Origin: an uncultured Lachnospiraceae bacterium
GTDB taxonomy: Bacteria > Bacillota > Clostridia > Lachnospirales > Lachnospiraceae
Length of the DNA: 64,000 nucleotides
Assembly (NCBI GenBank): GCA_910579425.1
Contig: CAJTVL010000014.1
Span: 5,657-69,656, forward strand
Direction: 5' to 3'
Shown here: positions 41,831 to 49,833 of the stretch, in pieces
Numbering within the stretch: the stretch's first letter is position 1
Layout of the letters: the number at the start of each line of letters is the position of its first letter
Notes under the pieces: model-generated
The model's database searches: none
What the model was told of the DNA's origin: nothing
Seen by the model: only the letters and a program-made list of their open reading frames with translations
Made by a program: the position numbers and the translations under genes

Positions 41831-42991
41831 ATGGCAGAACAGAAACGCGATTATTATGAAGTGCTCGGGATTGATAAGAACGCAGATGAGGCCGCCATAA
41901 AAAAAGCCTACAGGGCTCTTGCCAAAAAGTATCATCCGGATATGAATCCGGGAGATGCGGAAGCGGAAAAGAAGTTTAAGGAAGCTTCTGAGGCTTACGC
42001 GATTTTGAGTGACCCGGAGAAGAAGAGACAGTACGATCAGTTTGGCCACGCTGCCTTTGAGGGAGGAGCCGGCGGTTTCGGCGGCTTTGATTTTAACAGT
42101 GCGGATTTCAGCGACATTTTCGGCGATATTTTCGGTGACTTCTTTGGCGGCGGACGTAAGAGCCGGGGCAACAGCGGCCCCATGAAGGGCGCTAATATCA
42201 GAACCAGTGTCAGGATCACCTTTGAGGAGGCCGTATTCGGCGTTGATAAGGAAATTGAACTGACCTTAAAGGATGAGTGTAAGACCTGCCGGGGAACGGG
42301 AGCAAAGCCCGGAACCAGTCCGGAAACCTGCCAGAAGTGCGGCGGTAAGGGACAGGTGGTCTTTACTCAGCAGTCCTTCTTTGGCACGGTCAGAAACGTG
42401 CAGACCTGTCCGGAGTGTAACGGAACCGGGAAAGTGGTTAAGGAGAAATGTATGGACTGCCATGGGTCGGGCTATATTGCCAGCCGAAAGAAAATCCAGG
42501 TGTCCATTCCCGCGGGAATTGATAACGGGCAGAGCGTCCGCATCCGGGATAAGGGTGAACCCGGCATGAACGGAGGTCCCAGAGGGGATCTGCTGGTAGA
42601 AGTGATTGTGGGACGTCATCCGATCTTCCAGAGACAGGATTACAACATTTATTCTACCGTACCCATTTCTTATGCGGTAGCGGCTCTCGGCGGCGATGTT
42701 GTGGTGGATACGGTAGACGGCAAAGTGCTCTACGAGGTGAAGGCCGGAACCCAGACAGACACCAAGGTGCGTTTGAAGGGAAAAGGCGTTCCTACCCTCA
42801 GAAACAAAGAGGTGAGAGGAGATCACTATGTAACACTGGTGGTGCAGACACCGGAGAGACTTTCCCATGAAGCAAAGGAGCTCTTAAAGCAGTTTGACGC
42901 GGTGACCGGCGACAGCTTAAATGCCGCTAAAAATGTGCAGGCGGATAAAGGCGAAACAAAAGATACAAAGAAAAAGAAATTCTGGAAATAA
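41831..42991 (+). CDS. dnaJ: Chaperone DnaJ (Hsp40)
   Basis: 386 residues from ATG 41831 (GGAGG-type site at 41820-41824; the longer open frame to 41753 lies in the hairpin and is not coding). J domain residues 1-70 with the HPD motif in 'KKYHPDMNPGDAEAEKKFKE'. A Gly/Phe-rich region (about 75-125) follows, then four zinc-binding CxxCxGxG motifs (CKTCRGTG, CQKCGGKG, CPECNGTG, CMDCHGSG), then the C-terminal substrate domain. Stimulates DnaK ATPase and delivers clients. The usual last gene of this operon. Confidence 0.97.
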   Translation: MAEQKRDYYEVLGIDKNADEAAIKKAYRALAKKYHPDMNPGDAEAEKKFKEASEAYAILSDPEKKRQYDQFGHAAFEGGAGGFGGFDFNSADFSDIFGDIFGDFFGGGRKSRGNSGPMKGANIRTSVRITFEEAVFGVDKEIELTLKDECKTCRGTGAKPGTSPETCQKCGGKGQVVFTQQSFFGTVRNVQTCPECNGTGKVVKEKCMDCHGSGYIASRKKIQVSIPAGIDNGQSVRIRDKGEPGMNGGPRGDLLVEVIVGRHPIFQRQDYNIYSTVPISYAVAALGGDVVVDTVDGKVLYEVKAGTQTDTKVRLKGKGVPTLRNKEVRGDHYVTLVVQTPERLSHEAKELLKQFDAVTGDSLNAAKNVQADKGETKDTKKKKFWK

Positions 42992-43011
42992 AGAGTTCAA
43001 AGCAAAACATA

Positions 43012-43067
43012 AAACAGGGGCTGTGGAAAAGCAAAGCAGATTTGGCTGCATTTTCCGGCTCCTGTTT
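43012..43067 (+). terminator. Probable terminator of the heat-shock operon
   Basis: AAACAGG (43012-43018) pairs with CCTGTTT (43061-43067) and GGAAAA (43025-43030) with TTTTCC (43051-43056). A T-rich run (TATTTTTT) comes 14 bases later. Confidence 0.5.
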
Positions 43068-43162
43068 CATTTAAGAGTAATATTTTTTAAAAACCGTGCA
43101 TAAAATGCTATCAGGCCTTTTAAAGCTGCCGGTGAGAGGCTTTGGGGTTTTTATCGCAAGCG

Positions 43163-43771
43163 CTAATCGGACAGCTCCCTGAGCATATTTACAATATAAC
43201 CGGAAAGGCTTGAATTTAGATTTTCCGCTACGGGAATCAATGCCGAAATTTTTTCCGGCTCCCCCTGACTGCGGTAGATCTCCGCCAAAAGCCTGTAGGT
43301 GGCGCTGACGTCAGTGCGGGTGCTTACGGCAAACTCCAGAATACGGCAGGCCTCCTGTACATAAGAATTTTTATAAAGGACACCGGCCCAGGTTTGAAGG
43401 GTACGGACAAGAACCGTGTAGCTCTGATCATAGCGGGAGAGCAGATCGATGTTGGGAGCGCCGTACTTAAGCTTCAAATCGGTATTGCTGATTCCGGTAA
43501 AATTTACAATGGGAGACTCGCAGAGGCTGTGCAGTGTTTCGTGACACTCCGCCACTATGGGATCCTGGGCAAGGACATCCATAGGAAGATTTTCAAAGGG
43601 AATTTGAATGTATTCCAAGTCGTCAAGGGATTTACGGCGGGTGCTGTTGGCTGCAGCTTCCTTTTCCCAGAAGCTTTGGTTGGATTTTTCGTCCATGTTT
43701 CTGCGCTTATGAAGTTCGTATCCGAGCCAGATGCAGAATATGATAAAACTTGCAAAAATGGGGAATTTCAT
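43163..43771 (-). CDS. Membrane-anchored protein with helical-repeat C-terminus
   Basis: 202 residues from the ATG at 43771, which has GAAAGGA eight bases upstream; a longer frame to 43810 lacks such a site. Residues 4-20 are hydrophobic (FPIFASFIIFCIWLGYEL) and anchor the protein with the rest inside the cell. The C-terminal half has repeated helices (YRLLAEIYRSQGEPEKISAL) like TPR units. No family recognised. It is divergent from the small membrane protein at 43833. Confidence 0.7.
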   Translation of the reverse strand: MKFPIFASFIIFCIWLGYELHKRRNMDEKSNQSFWEKEAAANSTRRKSLDDLEYIQIPFENLPMDVLAQDPIVAECHETLHSLCESPIVNFTGISNTDLKLKYGAPNIDLLSRYDQSYTVLVRTLQTWAGVLYKNSYVQEACRILEFAVSTRTDVSATYRLLAEIYRSQGEPEKISALIPVAENLNSSLSGYIVNMLRELSD

Positions 43772-43832
43772 ATATAATATCCTTTCAGAAAGATTACTGC
43801 CACGGGGCAAATCTGCCCAGAGGGGAGAAAAT

Positions 43833-43940
43833 ATGTTTCATTTTAACAATAATAAAAATAAAAGAATTTTTTCGGTGATCATTGTCGCCCTCTTAGTACT
43901 TGCAATGATAGTACCAACTATAGCATCTTTTATGTATTAA
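43833..43940 (+). CDS. 35-residue single-pass membrane protein
   Basis: ATG 43833 is preceded by GAGGGGAG at 43820-43827. The peptide starts with a basic, Asn-rich head (MFHFNNNKNKR) and continues with one hydrophobic helix (IFSVIIVALLVLAMIVP) to the end. Such head-plus-helix micro-proteins occur widely in Firmicutes; the listerial stressosome partner Prli42 has a comparable layout, but similarity in sequence is not claimed. It lies 28 bases upstream of the VanW gene and may share its transcript. Confidence 0.6.
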   Translation: MFHFNNNKNKRIFSVIIVALLVLAMIVPTIASFMY

Positions 43941-43968
43941 ATCAAATGGGATTTATGAGGTGATTTTT

Positions 43969-45618
43969 ATGAAAAGGCGGATAAAAGGACTGGTTTGCTT
44001 TGCGCTGGCAATAAGCTTTTTGGGGCTGTGGGGTTTCAGGGCGCAGGCCAGTGAAGAAAATGGCAAGGCCAAAAGAATACTGCCGGGGATTTTCATTGAG
44101 AATATTTCCCTGGAGGGGAAAACGGCCGAGGAAGCAAGGGCGGAAGTGGAAAGCTACGTGAGTGAAAGTCTCGGCGGAAGGGTCATCTCGCTGATCGCCA
44201 TAGACGGAAATAAGGTAGATATAACGCCTGCGGAGATAGGGCTTCGCTGGAGTAATCCGGAGATTGTGGAGGAGGCGGCCGATATAGGCCAGACAGGAAA
44301 TGTGGTTGCGCGTTATAAGGCGGCTAAAGACCTCCAGTATCAGAATAAAGTGTTCCACATGGAATTTGATGCGGACAGGGAGCAGATCAGACAGATTCTC
44401 GAGCAGCAGTGCGCCGTCTATAATGTAGAGGCAAAGGATGCAACCCTTTCCCGGGTAAACGGGAGTTTTGTGATAAATGAGGGACAGACAGGCAAAGTAA
44501 TAGATGTGGAGGCCTCCACACAGCTCATTTGCGATTATTTTAACAGCGACTGGAATGAAGAAGAGGGCGGCTCCATAGAGCTGATCATCTCTGTGGACGA
44601 ACCTCAGGGGACCGCAGAAGAGCTGGGAAAGGTAAAGGATGTACTGGGAACCTTTACTACCAGCTATCGGACCTCCGGATCGGCCAGAAGCGCCAATGTG
44701 GCCAACGGATGTGCCTTGATAAACGGTACAACCCTGTATCCCGGGGACGAGTTCTCGACCTGTGAGGCGATTACCCCCTTTACCTCCGAAAACGGTTACT
44801 ATATGGCTGCGTCTTATTTGAACGGCCAGGTAGTGGACAGCCTGGGAGGCGGTATCTGCCAGGTTTCAACCACGCTCTATAATGCGGTGCTGTTGTCGGA
44901 GTTAGAGGTTACGGAGCGCCACAATCACTCCATGATTGTGACCTATGTGGATCCCTCTGCGGATGCGGCCATTGCAGAATCCTCAGGGAAAGATTTCAGG
45001 TTTGTCAATAACACCCAGGCGCCGCTCTACATCGAAGGCGTCACTACGGACGATAAGCATATTACTTTTACCATTTACGGTGTGGAAACCAGGGACAGCG
45101 GCCATCAGGTGCGCTATGAAAGCGAAGTGGTCAGCACCACCTATCCTGACACGGAAGTGATCTATGTCAATGAGTCTCTTCCTTTGGGTTCGATTTCCGT
45201 GCAGTCGGCGCACATCGGATATAAAGCAAACCTGTGGAAGATTGTCACGGAGAACGGCCGGGAGGTGAGTCGGGAGCAGGTGAATTCCAGTTCCTATAAG
45301 GTAACCCCACGGACGGCGACGGTAGGCGTCGCCACCGCGGATCCCAATGCGTATAATCAGATTATGGCGGCGATTGCCACGAATAGTATTGATCATGTGA
45401 AAAATGTGGCTGCAGCCCTGGCGGCAGGAGAAGTGCCGCCGCCTACTGAAGTGCCCATTGACCCGGCTACGGGCCAGCCCATAGGAGGAGGGGCTGATCC
45501 CGGAGCAGGTCAGCCCATAGGAGGAGCTGTGCCTGCAGACCCGGCTGCAGCCCAGCCGGCAGCGCCCGCAGAGCAGGCGCCGGCAGAGGTACCGCCAGCG
45601 GAATTACCAGCGGAGTGA
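43969..45618 (+). CDS. VanW family protein with peptidoglycan-binding-like domains
   Basis: 549 residues from ATG 43969 (GAGGTG six bases upstream). The signal peptide covers residues 1-28 (LVCFALAISFLGLWGFRAQA). Two PG_binding_4-type units (about 40-210) precede a VanW domain (about 230-370, with 'TSYRTSGSARSANVANGCAL', 'NGTTLYPGDEFSTCEAI' and 'SLGGGICQVSTTLYNAVLLS'). The C-terminus is a Pro/Ala-rich tail with repeats of GQPIGGG and AxPAAA that may span the wall. VanW is an accessory of some vancomycin clusters but is widespread in Clostridia with unknown role; no van genes are here. Confidence 0.88.
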   Translation: MKRRIKGLVCFALAISFLGLWGFRAQASEENGKAKRILPGIFIENISLEGKTAEEARAEVESYVSESLGGRVISLIAIDGNKVDITPAEIGLRWSNPEIVEEAADIGQTGNVVARYKAAKDLQYQNKVFHMEFDADREQIRQILEQQCAVYNVEAKDATLSRVNGSFVINEGQTGKVIDVEASTQLICDYFNSDWNEEEGGSIELIISVDEPQGTAEELGKVKDVLGTFTTSYRTSGSARSANVANGCALINGTTLYPGDEFSTCEAITPFTSENGYYMAASYLNGQVVDSLGGGICQVSTTLYNAVLLSELEVTERHNHSMIVTYVDPSADAAIAESSGKDFRFVNNTQAPLYIEGVTTDDKHITFTIYGVETRDSGHQVRYESEVVSTTYPDTEVIYVNESLPLGSISVQSAHIGYKANLWKIVTENGREVSREQVNSSSYKVTPRTATVGVATADPNAYNQIMAAIATNSIDHVKNVAAALAAGEVPPPTEVPIDPATGQPIGGGADPGAGQPIGGAVPADPAAAQPAAPAEQAPAEVPPAELPAE

Positions 45619-45626
45619 GGTTCGGG

Positions 45627-46646
45627 ATGAAGACAGGAAAAATATCCGAAAGTATTTTGAAGCGTTCCGTACTTGGAAAAATAAAAACCCGTAGAAAAGA
45701 AATACAAAAAGGCGCAGGCGCAGGCGAGGACTGCGCCTTTTTGGCATGGGGAGACACTGAGCTTTGTCCGGCTGCCGTTTCCACCCAGACATGCACACTT
45801 CCTGTGAAGAGAGTGACTTATTATGCCATCATGGCAGCCGCCAATAATCTGGCAGCTTCAGGAGCTGTCCCGGCGGCAGTTACCTTATCCCTGACCCTTC
45901 CTCAGGAAGCGGAGGAGGCGGTTTTAAAGGAGCTTATGGAGCAGGCGGAGGAATGCTGCGGGGAACTGAATATTCAGATCGCAGGCGGACATACGGAGGT
46001 AAGCGGGGCCGTTAACTGGCCGGTGGTCACGGCCACAGTAATCGGCAAGGCGGCTGTCAAAAGAGAGGACCAACACGAGAGGCATAAGGTTTGTGAAGGG
46101 CATAAGGATGTGGTAGTAAGCAAGTGGATTGGCATCGAGGGAACAGCCATCCTTGTCAGAGAAAAGGAAGAAGAGCTGCTGAAGAGATTTTCAGCCGGAT
46201 TCTTAGGGGCGGCAAGGGAACAGGAGCGGTATCTCTCGGTAGAGAGGGAGGCCGCCATAGCGCTTAAGTCCAGCGTTTATGCAATGCATGATGTGAGAAA
46301 CGGCGGTATTTTCGGTGCATTGTGGGAGCTTTCCCGGAAATTAGGCGTTGGACTATCCATAGATTTAAAAGAAATTCCGGTAAAACAGGAAACCATAGAA
46401 ATCTGTGAATTTTTTAATATAAGTCCTTACGAGCTCTTATCGGGGGGAGCGCTGATTATGGCAGCCGAGGACGGCAATGGGCTGGTAAGAGAGCTGAAGA
46501 AGGCGGGAATTGCCGCATCCGTGATCGGCCGCACCAATGACAGTAATGACAGGCTTATCCTGAATGGAGAGGAAACCAGGTATTTGGGGCCTCCTGGGCC
46601 GGACGAGATTTATAAAATAGCATTTAAGGAAGAAAGGATAGGGTGA
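45627..46646 (+). CDS. AIR synthase-related (PurM/HypE-like) protein
   Basis: 339 residues. The N-terminal half has the PurM-like fold motifs 'GEDCAFLAWGDTELCPAAVS' and 'YYAIMAAANNLAASGAVPAA', and the C-terminal half 'AMHDVRNGGIFGALWELSRK' and 'YELLSGGALIMAAEDGNGLV'. HypE and ThiL relatives bind ATP and carbamoyl or phosphate donors; this branch ('AIR synthase related protein') has no assigned reaction. ATG 45627 is preferred over the GTG at 45615, which lies in the VanW stop. It ends four bases before the Lrp gene; with the aminotransferase they form one coupled run. Confidence 0.8.
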   Translation: MKTGKISESILKRSVLGKIKTRRKEIQKGAGAGEDCAFLAWGDTELCPAAVSTQTCTLPVKRVTYYAIMAAANNLAASGAVPAAVTLSLTLPQEAEEAVLKELMEQAEECCGELNIQIAGGHTEVSGAVNWPVVTATVIGKAAVKREDQHERHKVCEGHKDVVVSKWIGIEGTAILVREKEEELLKRFSAGFLGAAREQERYLSVEREAAIALKSSVYAMHDVRNGGIFGALWELSRKLGVGLSIDLKEIPVKQETIEICEFFNISPYELLSGGALIMAAEDGNGLVRELKKAGIAASVIGRTNDSNDRLILNGEETRYLGPPGPDEIYKIAFKEERIG

Positions 46647-46650
46647 GAGA

Positions 46651-47133
46651 ATGAGAGAACAAATTTTAGCGATCATAGAGAAGAACAGCCGCATCAATAT
46701 CAAAGAGCTTGCGGTGATTTTGGGAGCGGATGAGCTGACCATAGCAAACGAGCTGAAAGCCATGGAGGAGGAAGGAGTGATCTGCGGTTACCACACCATG
46801 ATCGACTGGGAAAAGACCTCCATCGAGAAGGTGACCGCGCTGATCGAGGTGCGGATTACGCCCCAGAGAGGCCAAGGCTATGACAATATTGCGGAGAGGA
46901 TTTATAAATATCCGGAGGTGAACAGTGTATATCTGATTTCCGGAGGGTATGATCTTCTGGTGACCCTGGAGGGAAAATCCCTGAAGGCCGTTTCCGGCTT
47001 TGTGTCGGATAAGCTCTCCACCCTGGAGGGGGTTCTGAGTACGGCAACCCACTTTATCTTAAAGAAATATAAGGATCACGGGACGATTTTAACCCAAAAA
47101 TATGAAGATACCAGGGAGAAGGTGACGCCATGA
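46651..47133 (+). CDS. Lrp/AsnC-family transcriptional regulator
   Basis: 160 residues. The N-terminal helix-turn-helix (ILAIIEKNSRINIKELAVIL) and the ligand-binding RAM domain ('VNSVYLISGGYDLLVTLEGK') are typical of this family, which senses amino acids. The stop overlaps the aminotransferase start by four bases (ATGA), so both are translated together, and the upstream gene ends four bases before it. Regulation of an amino-acid-related pathway that includes the downstream aminotransferase is likely. Confidence 0.9.
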   Translation: MREQILAIIEKNSRINIKELAVILGADELTIANELKAMEEEGVICGYHTMIDWEKTSIEKVTALIEVRITPQRGQGYDNIAERIYKYPEVNSVYLISGGYDLLVTLEGKSLKAVSGFVSDKLSTLEGVLSTATHFILKKYKDHGTILTQKYEDTREKVTP

Positions 47134-48299
47134 GAAATCCGTTAGCAGATAAAGTAGTTACCATTAAGCCCTCGGGGATCCGGAAGTTTTTTGACATTGT
47201 AAGCGAGATGAAGGATGCTATATCTCTCGGCGTGGGGGAACCGGATTTTGACACACCCTGGCATATCAGGGATGAGGGAATTTATTCCCTGGAAAAAGGA
47301 CGCACGTTTTATACTTCTAATTCCGGGTTGAAGGAATTAAAGATAGAGATAGCGAATTACATACACAGGACCCAGGGGATTTCCTATGATTCGGAGCATG
47401 AGGTGATCGTCACGGTAGGCGGTTCCGAGGCTATTGATATTGCCCTGAGAGCGATGCTCAATCCTGGGGAGGAGGTGCTGATTCCCCAGCCCAGCTTTGT
47501 GTCTTATGAGCCATGTACCATCCTTGCAGGGGGAAACCCTGTAATCATTGACCTGAAGGAGGAAGATGAGTTTAAGCTGACGCCTGAGGAGCTCAGAGCC
47601 GCCATCACGGAGAAAACAAAGATATTGATTCTCCCCTTTCCCAATAACCCTACAGGGGCAACTATGGAAAAAGAGGAGCTGGAGGCCATTGCGGAGATTG
47701 TCCGCGAAAAGGATATTTTTGTGATTACGGATGAAATTTATGGGGAGCTGACCTATAACGGAAAGCACGTTTCCCTGGCTAGCCTGCCGGGAATGCAGGA
47801 GAGGACGGTGCTCATCAACGGCTTTTCCAAGGCCTATGCCATGACAGGGTGGAGACTTGGGTATGCCTGTGCGCCAAGGCAGATTATGGAGCAGATGCTC
47901 AAGATTCATCAGTTTGCCATCATGTGCGCACCTACCACCAGCCAGTATGCCGCAGTAGAGGCGTTGAAGAACGGCGATGATGATGTGGCCATGATGCGGG
48001 AGTCCTATAATCAGAGAAGAAGATTCCTGATGCACGCCTTTAAGGAAATGGGGTTACAATGCTTTGAACCCTACGGCGCATTCTATGTGTTTCCCTGCAT
48101 TAAAGAATTCGGTATGACCAGTGAGGAGTTTGCAGAAAGGCTCCTGGCGGAAGAGAAGGTGGCGGTCGTGCCGGGAACCGCATTCGGAGACTGCGGGGAA
48201 GGTTTCCTCAGGATTTCCTATGCTTATTCGTTGGAGAACCTGAAAATAGCGTTGGATAAGATTGGCGCATTCGTCGCCAGGCTTCGGGAAGAGAAGTAA
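47130..48299 (+). CDS. Class I aminotransferase (MalY/PatB-like or aspartate-type)
   Basis: 389 residues. Fold type I motifs: 'AISLGVGEPDFDTPWHIRDE' near residue 30, 'VGGSEAIDIALRAML' near 92, 'PFPNNPTGATMEKEE' near 170, 'ITDEIYGELTYNGKH' near 200 and the PLP lysine in FSKAYAMTGWRLGY near 235. It is of the aspartate/aromatic type. It overlaps the Lrp gene and is followed by the terminator at 48340-48391. Substrate unknown; an Lrp-controlled amino acid role is inferred. Confidence 0.92.
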   Translation: MRNPLADKVVTIKPSGIRKFFDIVSEMKDAISLGVGEPDFDTPWHIRDEGIYSLEKGRTFYTSNSGLKELKIEIANYIHRTQGISYDSEHEVIVTVGGSEAIDIALRAMLNPGEEVLIPQPSFVSYEPCTILAGGNPVIIDLKEEDEFKLTPEELRAAITEKTKILILPFPNNPTGATMEKEELEAIAEIVREKDIFVITDEIYGELTYNGKHVSLASLPGMQERTVLINGFSKAYAMTGWRLGYACAPRQIMEQMLKIHQFAIMCAPTTSQYAAVEALKNGDDDVAMMRESYNQRRRFLMHAFKEMGLQCFEPYGAFYVFPCIKEFGMTSEEFAERLLAEEKVAVVPGTAFGDCGEGFLRISYAYSLENLKIALDKIGAFVARLREEK

Positions 48300-48339
48300 G
48301 CGTCCGGAAGCCATACATTAAGAAAAGAGAAGGAAACGG

Positions 48340-48391
48340 CAGGGGCAGTTCACACCTTTTGATTTAATTGGTGCGGCTGCCCCTGATTTTC
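48340..48391 (+). terminator. Terminator between the converging aminotransferase and SIMPL genes
   Basis: AGGGGCAG (48341-48348) pairs with CTGCCCCT (48377-48384), with an inner CACC/GGTG pair, followed by GATTTTCTT. Confidence 0.7.
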
Positions 48392-48394
48392 TTA

Positions 48395-49237
48395 TCAGTA
48401 GATCTGATATTCCACAACAATACTTGCCTCCACCTGGATTTTGCCGGGCATGATGCCTGCGCCGTCCTCCATCGCCAGGGACATTTCCTGTTTGGCGGCA
48501 TATCTGCCGGTAAGGGCAGAGTCAGAATACCGCTCCTGGGAGTATCCGCTGGTCTCCTTGATGTTAATTACGGAACCGACCTGACATCCGGCAGCATCGG
48601 CCAGCGCCTGCGCCTTTTGGCGGGCGGACGCTACTGCGGCGGTCAGAGCCTGTTGATAACTCTCGTCGTATTTGCTGGCCTGATATGTGATGGAGCGGAT
48701 GGTATTGATGCCTTCCGAGACGGATTGGGACAAAATTTCGTCAAGGCCGTCAATGGGCAGATCAGAGACAGTGAGCGTGGTAATGGCCTCATAGCCGGTA
48801 ACCCGGGGCGTATTGCCGGAGTAATTATAAACGGGATTCATGTAATAGTCCGAGGTCTGGATGGAAGCCTCGTCAACATTCAGGGACTTTAACAGCCCGA
48901 TCACCTGACTGACGGACTCCGTATTTTTCTGCTGACAGGAGGCTGCGTCGCTCGCCTGGGTGCGGACGGAATATTCCACCTGGGCGATATCGGGAACTAC
49001 GGTAACCTTTTCGCTGCTGTTTACGGAGATGGAGTTGGTATTGTAGGCAGTTGACAGGAAAGTATCCGGCAGCCGTTGGGAGTCAGCAGGATCTTCAGGC
49101 TGATTTTGGGCTTCTGCGGTATCGCCGGAGGCTCTTTGCTCCTTAGAGGGAGTATTTGAACCGGAAGAGGAAGCAGCACAGCCTGTGATAAGGGCGAGAA
49201 TAAGTCCTGTGGTTAATAGAAAAGATGCTTTTTTCAT
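48395..49237 (-). CDS. SIMPL-domain (DUF541) lipoprotein
   Basis: 280 residues. The signal peptide ends in lipobox LITGC (Cys20), so it is anchored outside the membrane. A Ser/Glu/Gln-rich linker (about 21-70) leads to the SIMPL domain with 'ISVNSSEKVTVVPDIAQVEY', 'QTSDYYMNPVYNYSGNTPRV' and 'ASARQKAQALADAAGC'. Members have diverse suggested roles and no firm reaction. It is 85 bases downstream of trmL on the same strand, possibly in a separate transcript. Confidence 0.9.
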   Translation of the reverse strand: MKKASFLLTTGLILALITGCAASSSGSNTPSKEQRASGDTAEAQNQPEDPADSQRLPDTFLSTAYNTNSISVNSSEKVTVVPDIAQVEYSVRTQASDAASCQQKNTESVSQVIGLLKSLNVDEASIQTSDYYMNPVYNYSGNTPRVTGYEAITTLTVSDLPIDGLDEILSQSVSEGINTIRSITYQASKYDESYQQALTAAVASARQKAQALADAAGCQVGSVINIKETSGYSQERYSDSALTGRYAAKQEMSLAMEDGAGIMPGKIQVEASIVVEYQIY

Positions 49238-49322
49238 AAAACAAATCCTCCTTTGGTATCTGTATTGTGTCCTTTACTATAGATACGCAGGAGGATAATA
49301 AATTTATTGGAAAATCTGCTTT

Positions 49323-49817
49323 TTATGACTTCCACTGCAGTCTGTGAAGCTCGCCTTCCCGCTGCATTTGCAAAAATCCCTGTTGGCGCAGAGCCTCATA
49401 GAGAACAATGGCCACGGAGTTGGACAAATTCAGGGAGCGGATGTCAGGCAGCATGGGAATACGGATACAGTTATCCTCGCAGTCTACCAGTATTTCCTCC
49501 GGAATCCCCGCGCTTTCTTTTCCGAACATGATAAAATCTTCCGGAGAGTAGGAAACTTCCGTGTAGATACGCCGGGCCTTGGTGGTGGCCATCCAGATTT
49601 TTGCGCCGGGATGGAGCGTCTTGAATTCTTCGAAATTCATATATCTGGTTATGTCGAGGGATTCCCAGTAATCCATTCCCGCGCGCTTTAGCTCCTTTTC
49701 ACCCAGGCGAAACCCCAGGGGCTCTATTAAATGAAGGCCGGTGCCTGTGGCAACACAGGTTCTTCCGATATTTCCGGTATTTGCCGGGATTTCCGGCTGG
49801 TGCAGAATGATATGCAT
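49323..49817 (-). CDS. trmL: tRNA (cytidine/uridine-2'-O-)-methyltransferase
   Basis: 164 residues, small SPOUT-family enzyme methylating the wobble nucleotide of certain leucine tRNAs. N-terminal MHIILHQPEIPANTGNIGRT and the C-terminal knot 'MFGKESAGIPEEIL' and 'IPMLPDIRSLNLSNSVAIVL' are diagnostic. It follows the histidine kinase gene by 16 bases on the same strand. Confidence 0.93.
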   Translation of the reverse strand: MHIILHQPEIPANTGNIGRTCVATGTGLHLIEPLGFRLGEKELKRAGMDYWESLDITRYMNFEEFKTLHPGAKIWMATTKARRIYTEVSYSPEDFIMFGKESAGIPEEILVDCEDNCIRIPMLPDIRSLNLSNSVAIVLYEALRQQGFLQMQREGELHRLQWKS

Positions 49818-49833
49818 AATAAAAACGATCCTT

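Noticed and set aside
43969..45618. VanW as evidence of a vancomycin resistance cluster
   Set aside because: No vanH/A/X/R/S genes around; VanW proteins are common in Clostridia.
48368..48892. 174-codon + strand frame opposite the SIMPL gene
   Set aside because: Overlaps a clear lipoprotein gene and a terminator; composition is antisense-like.
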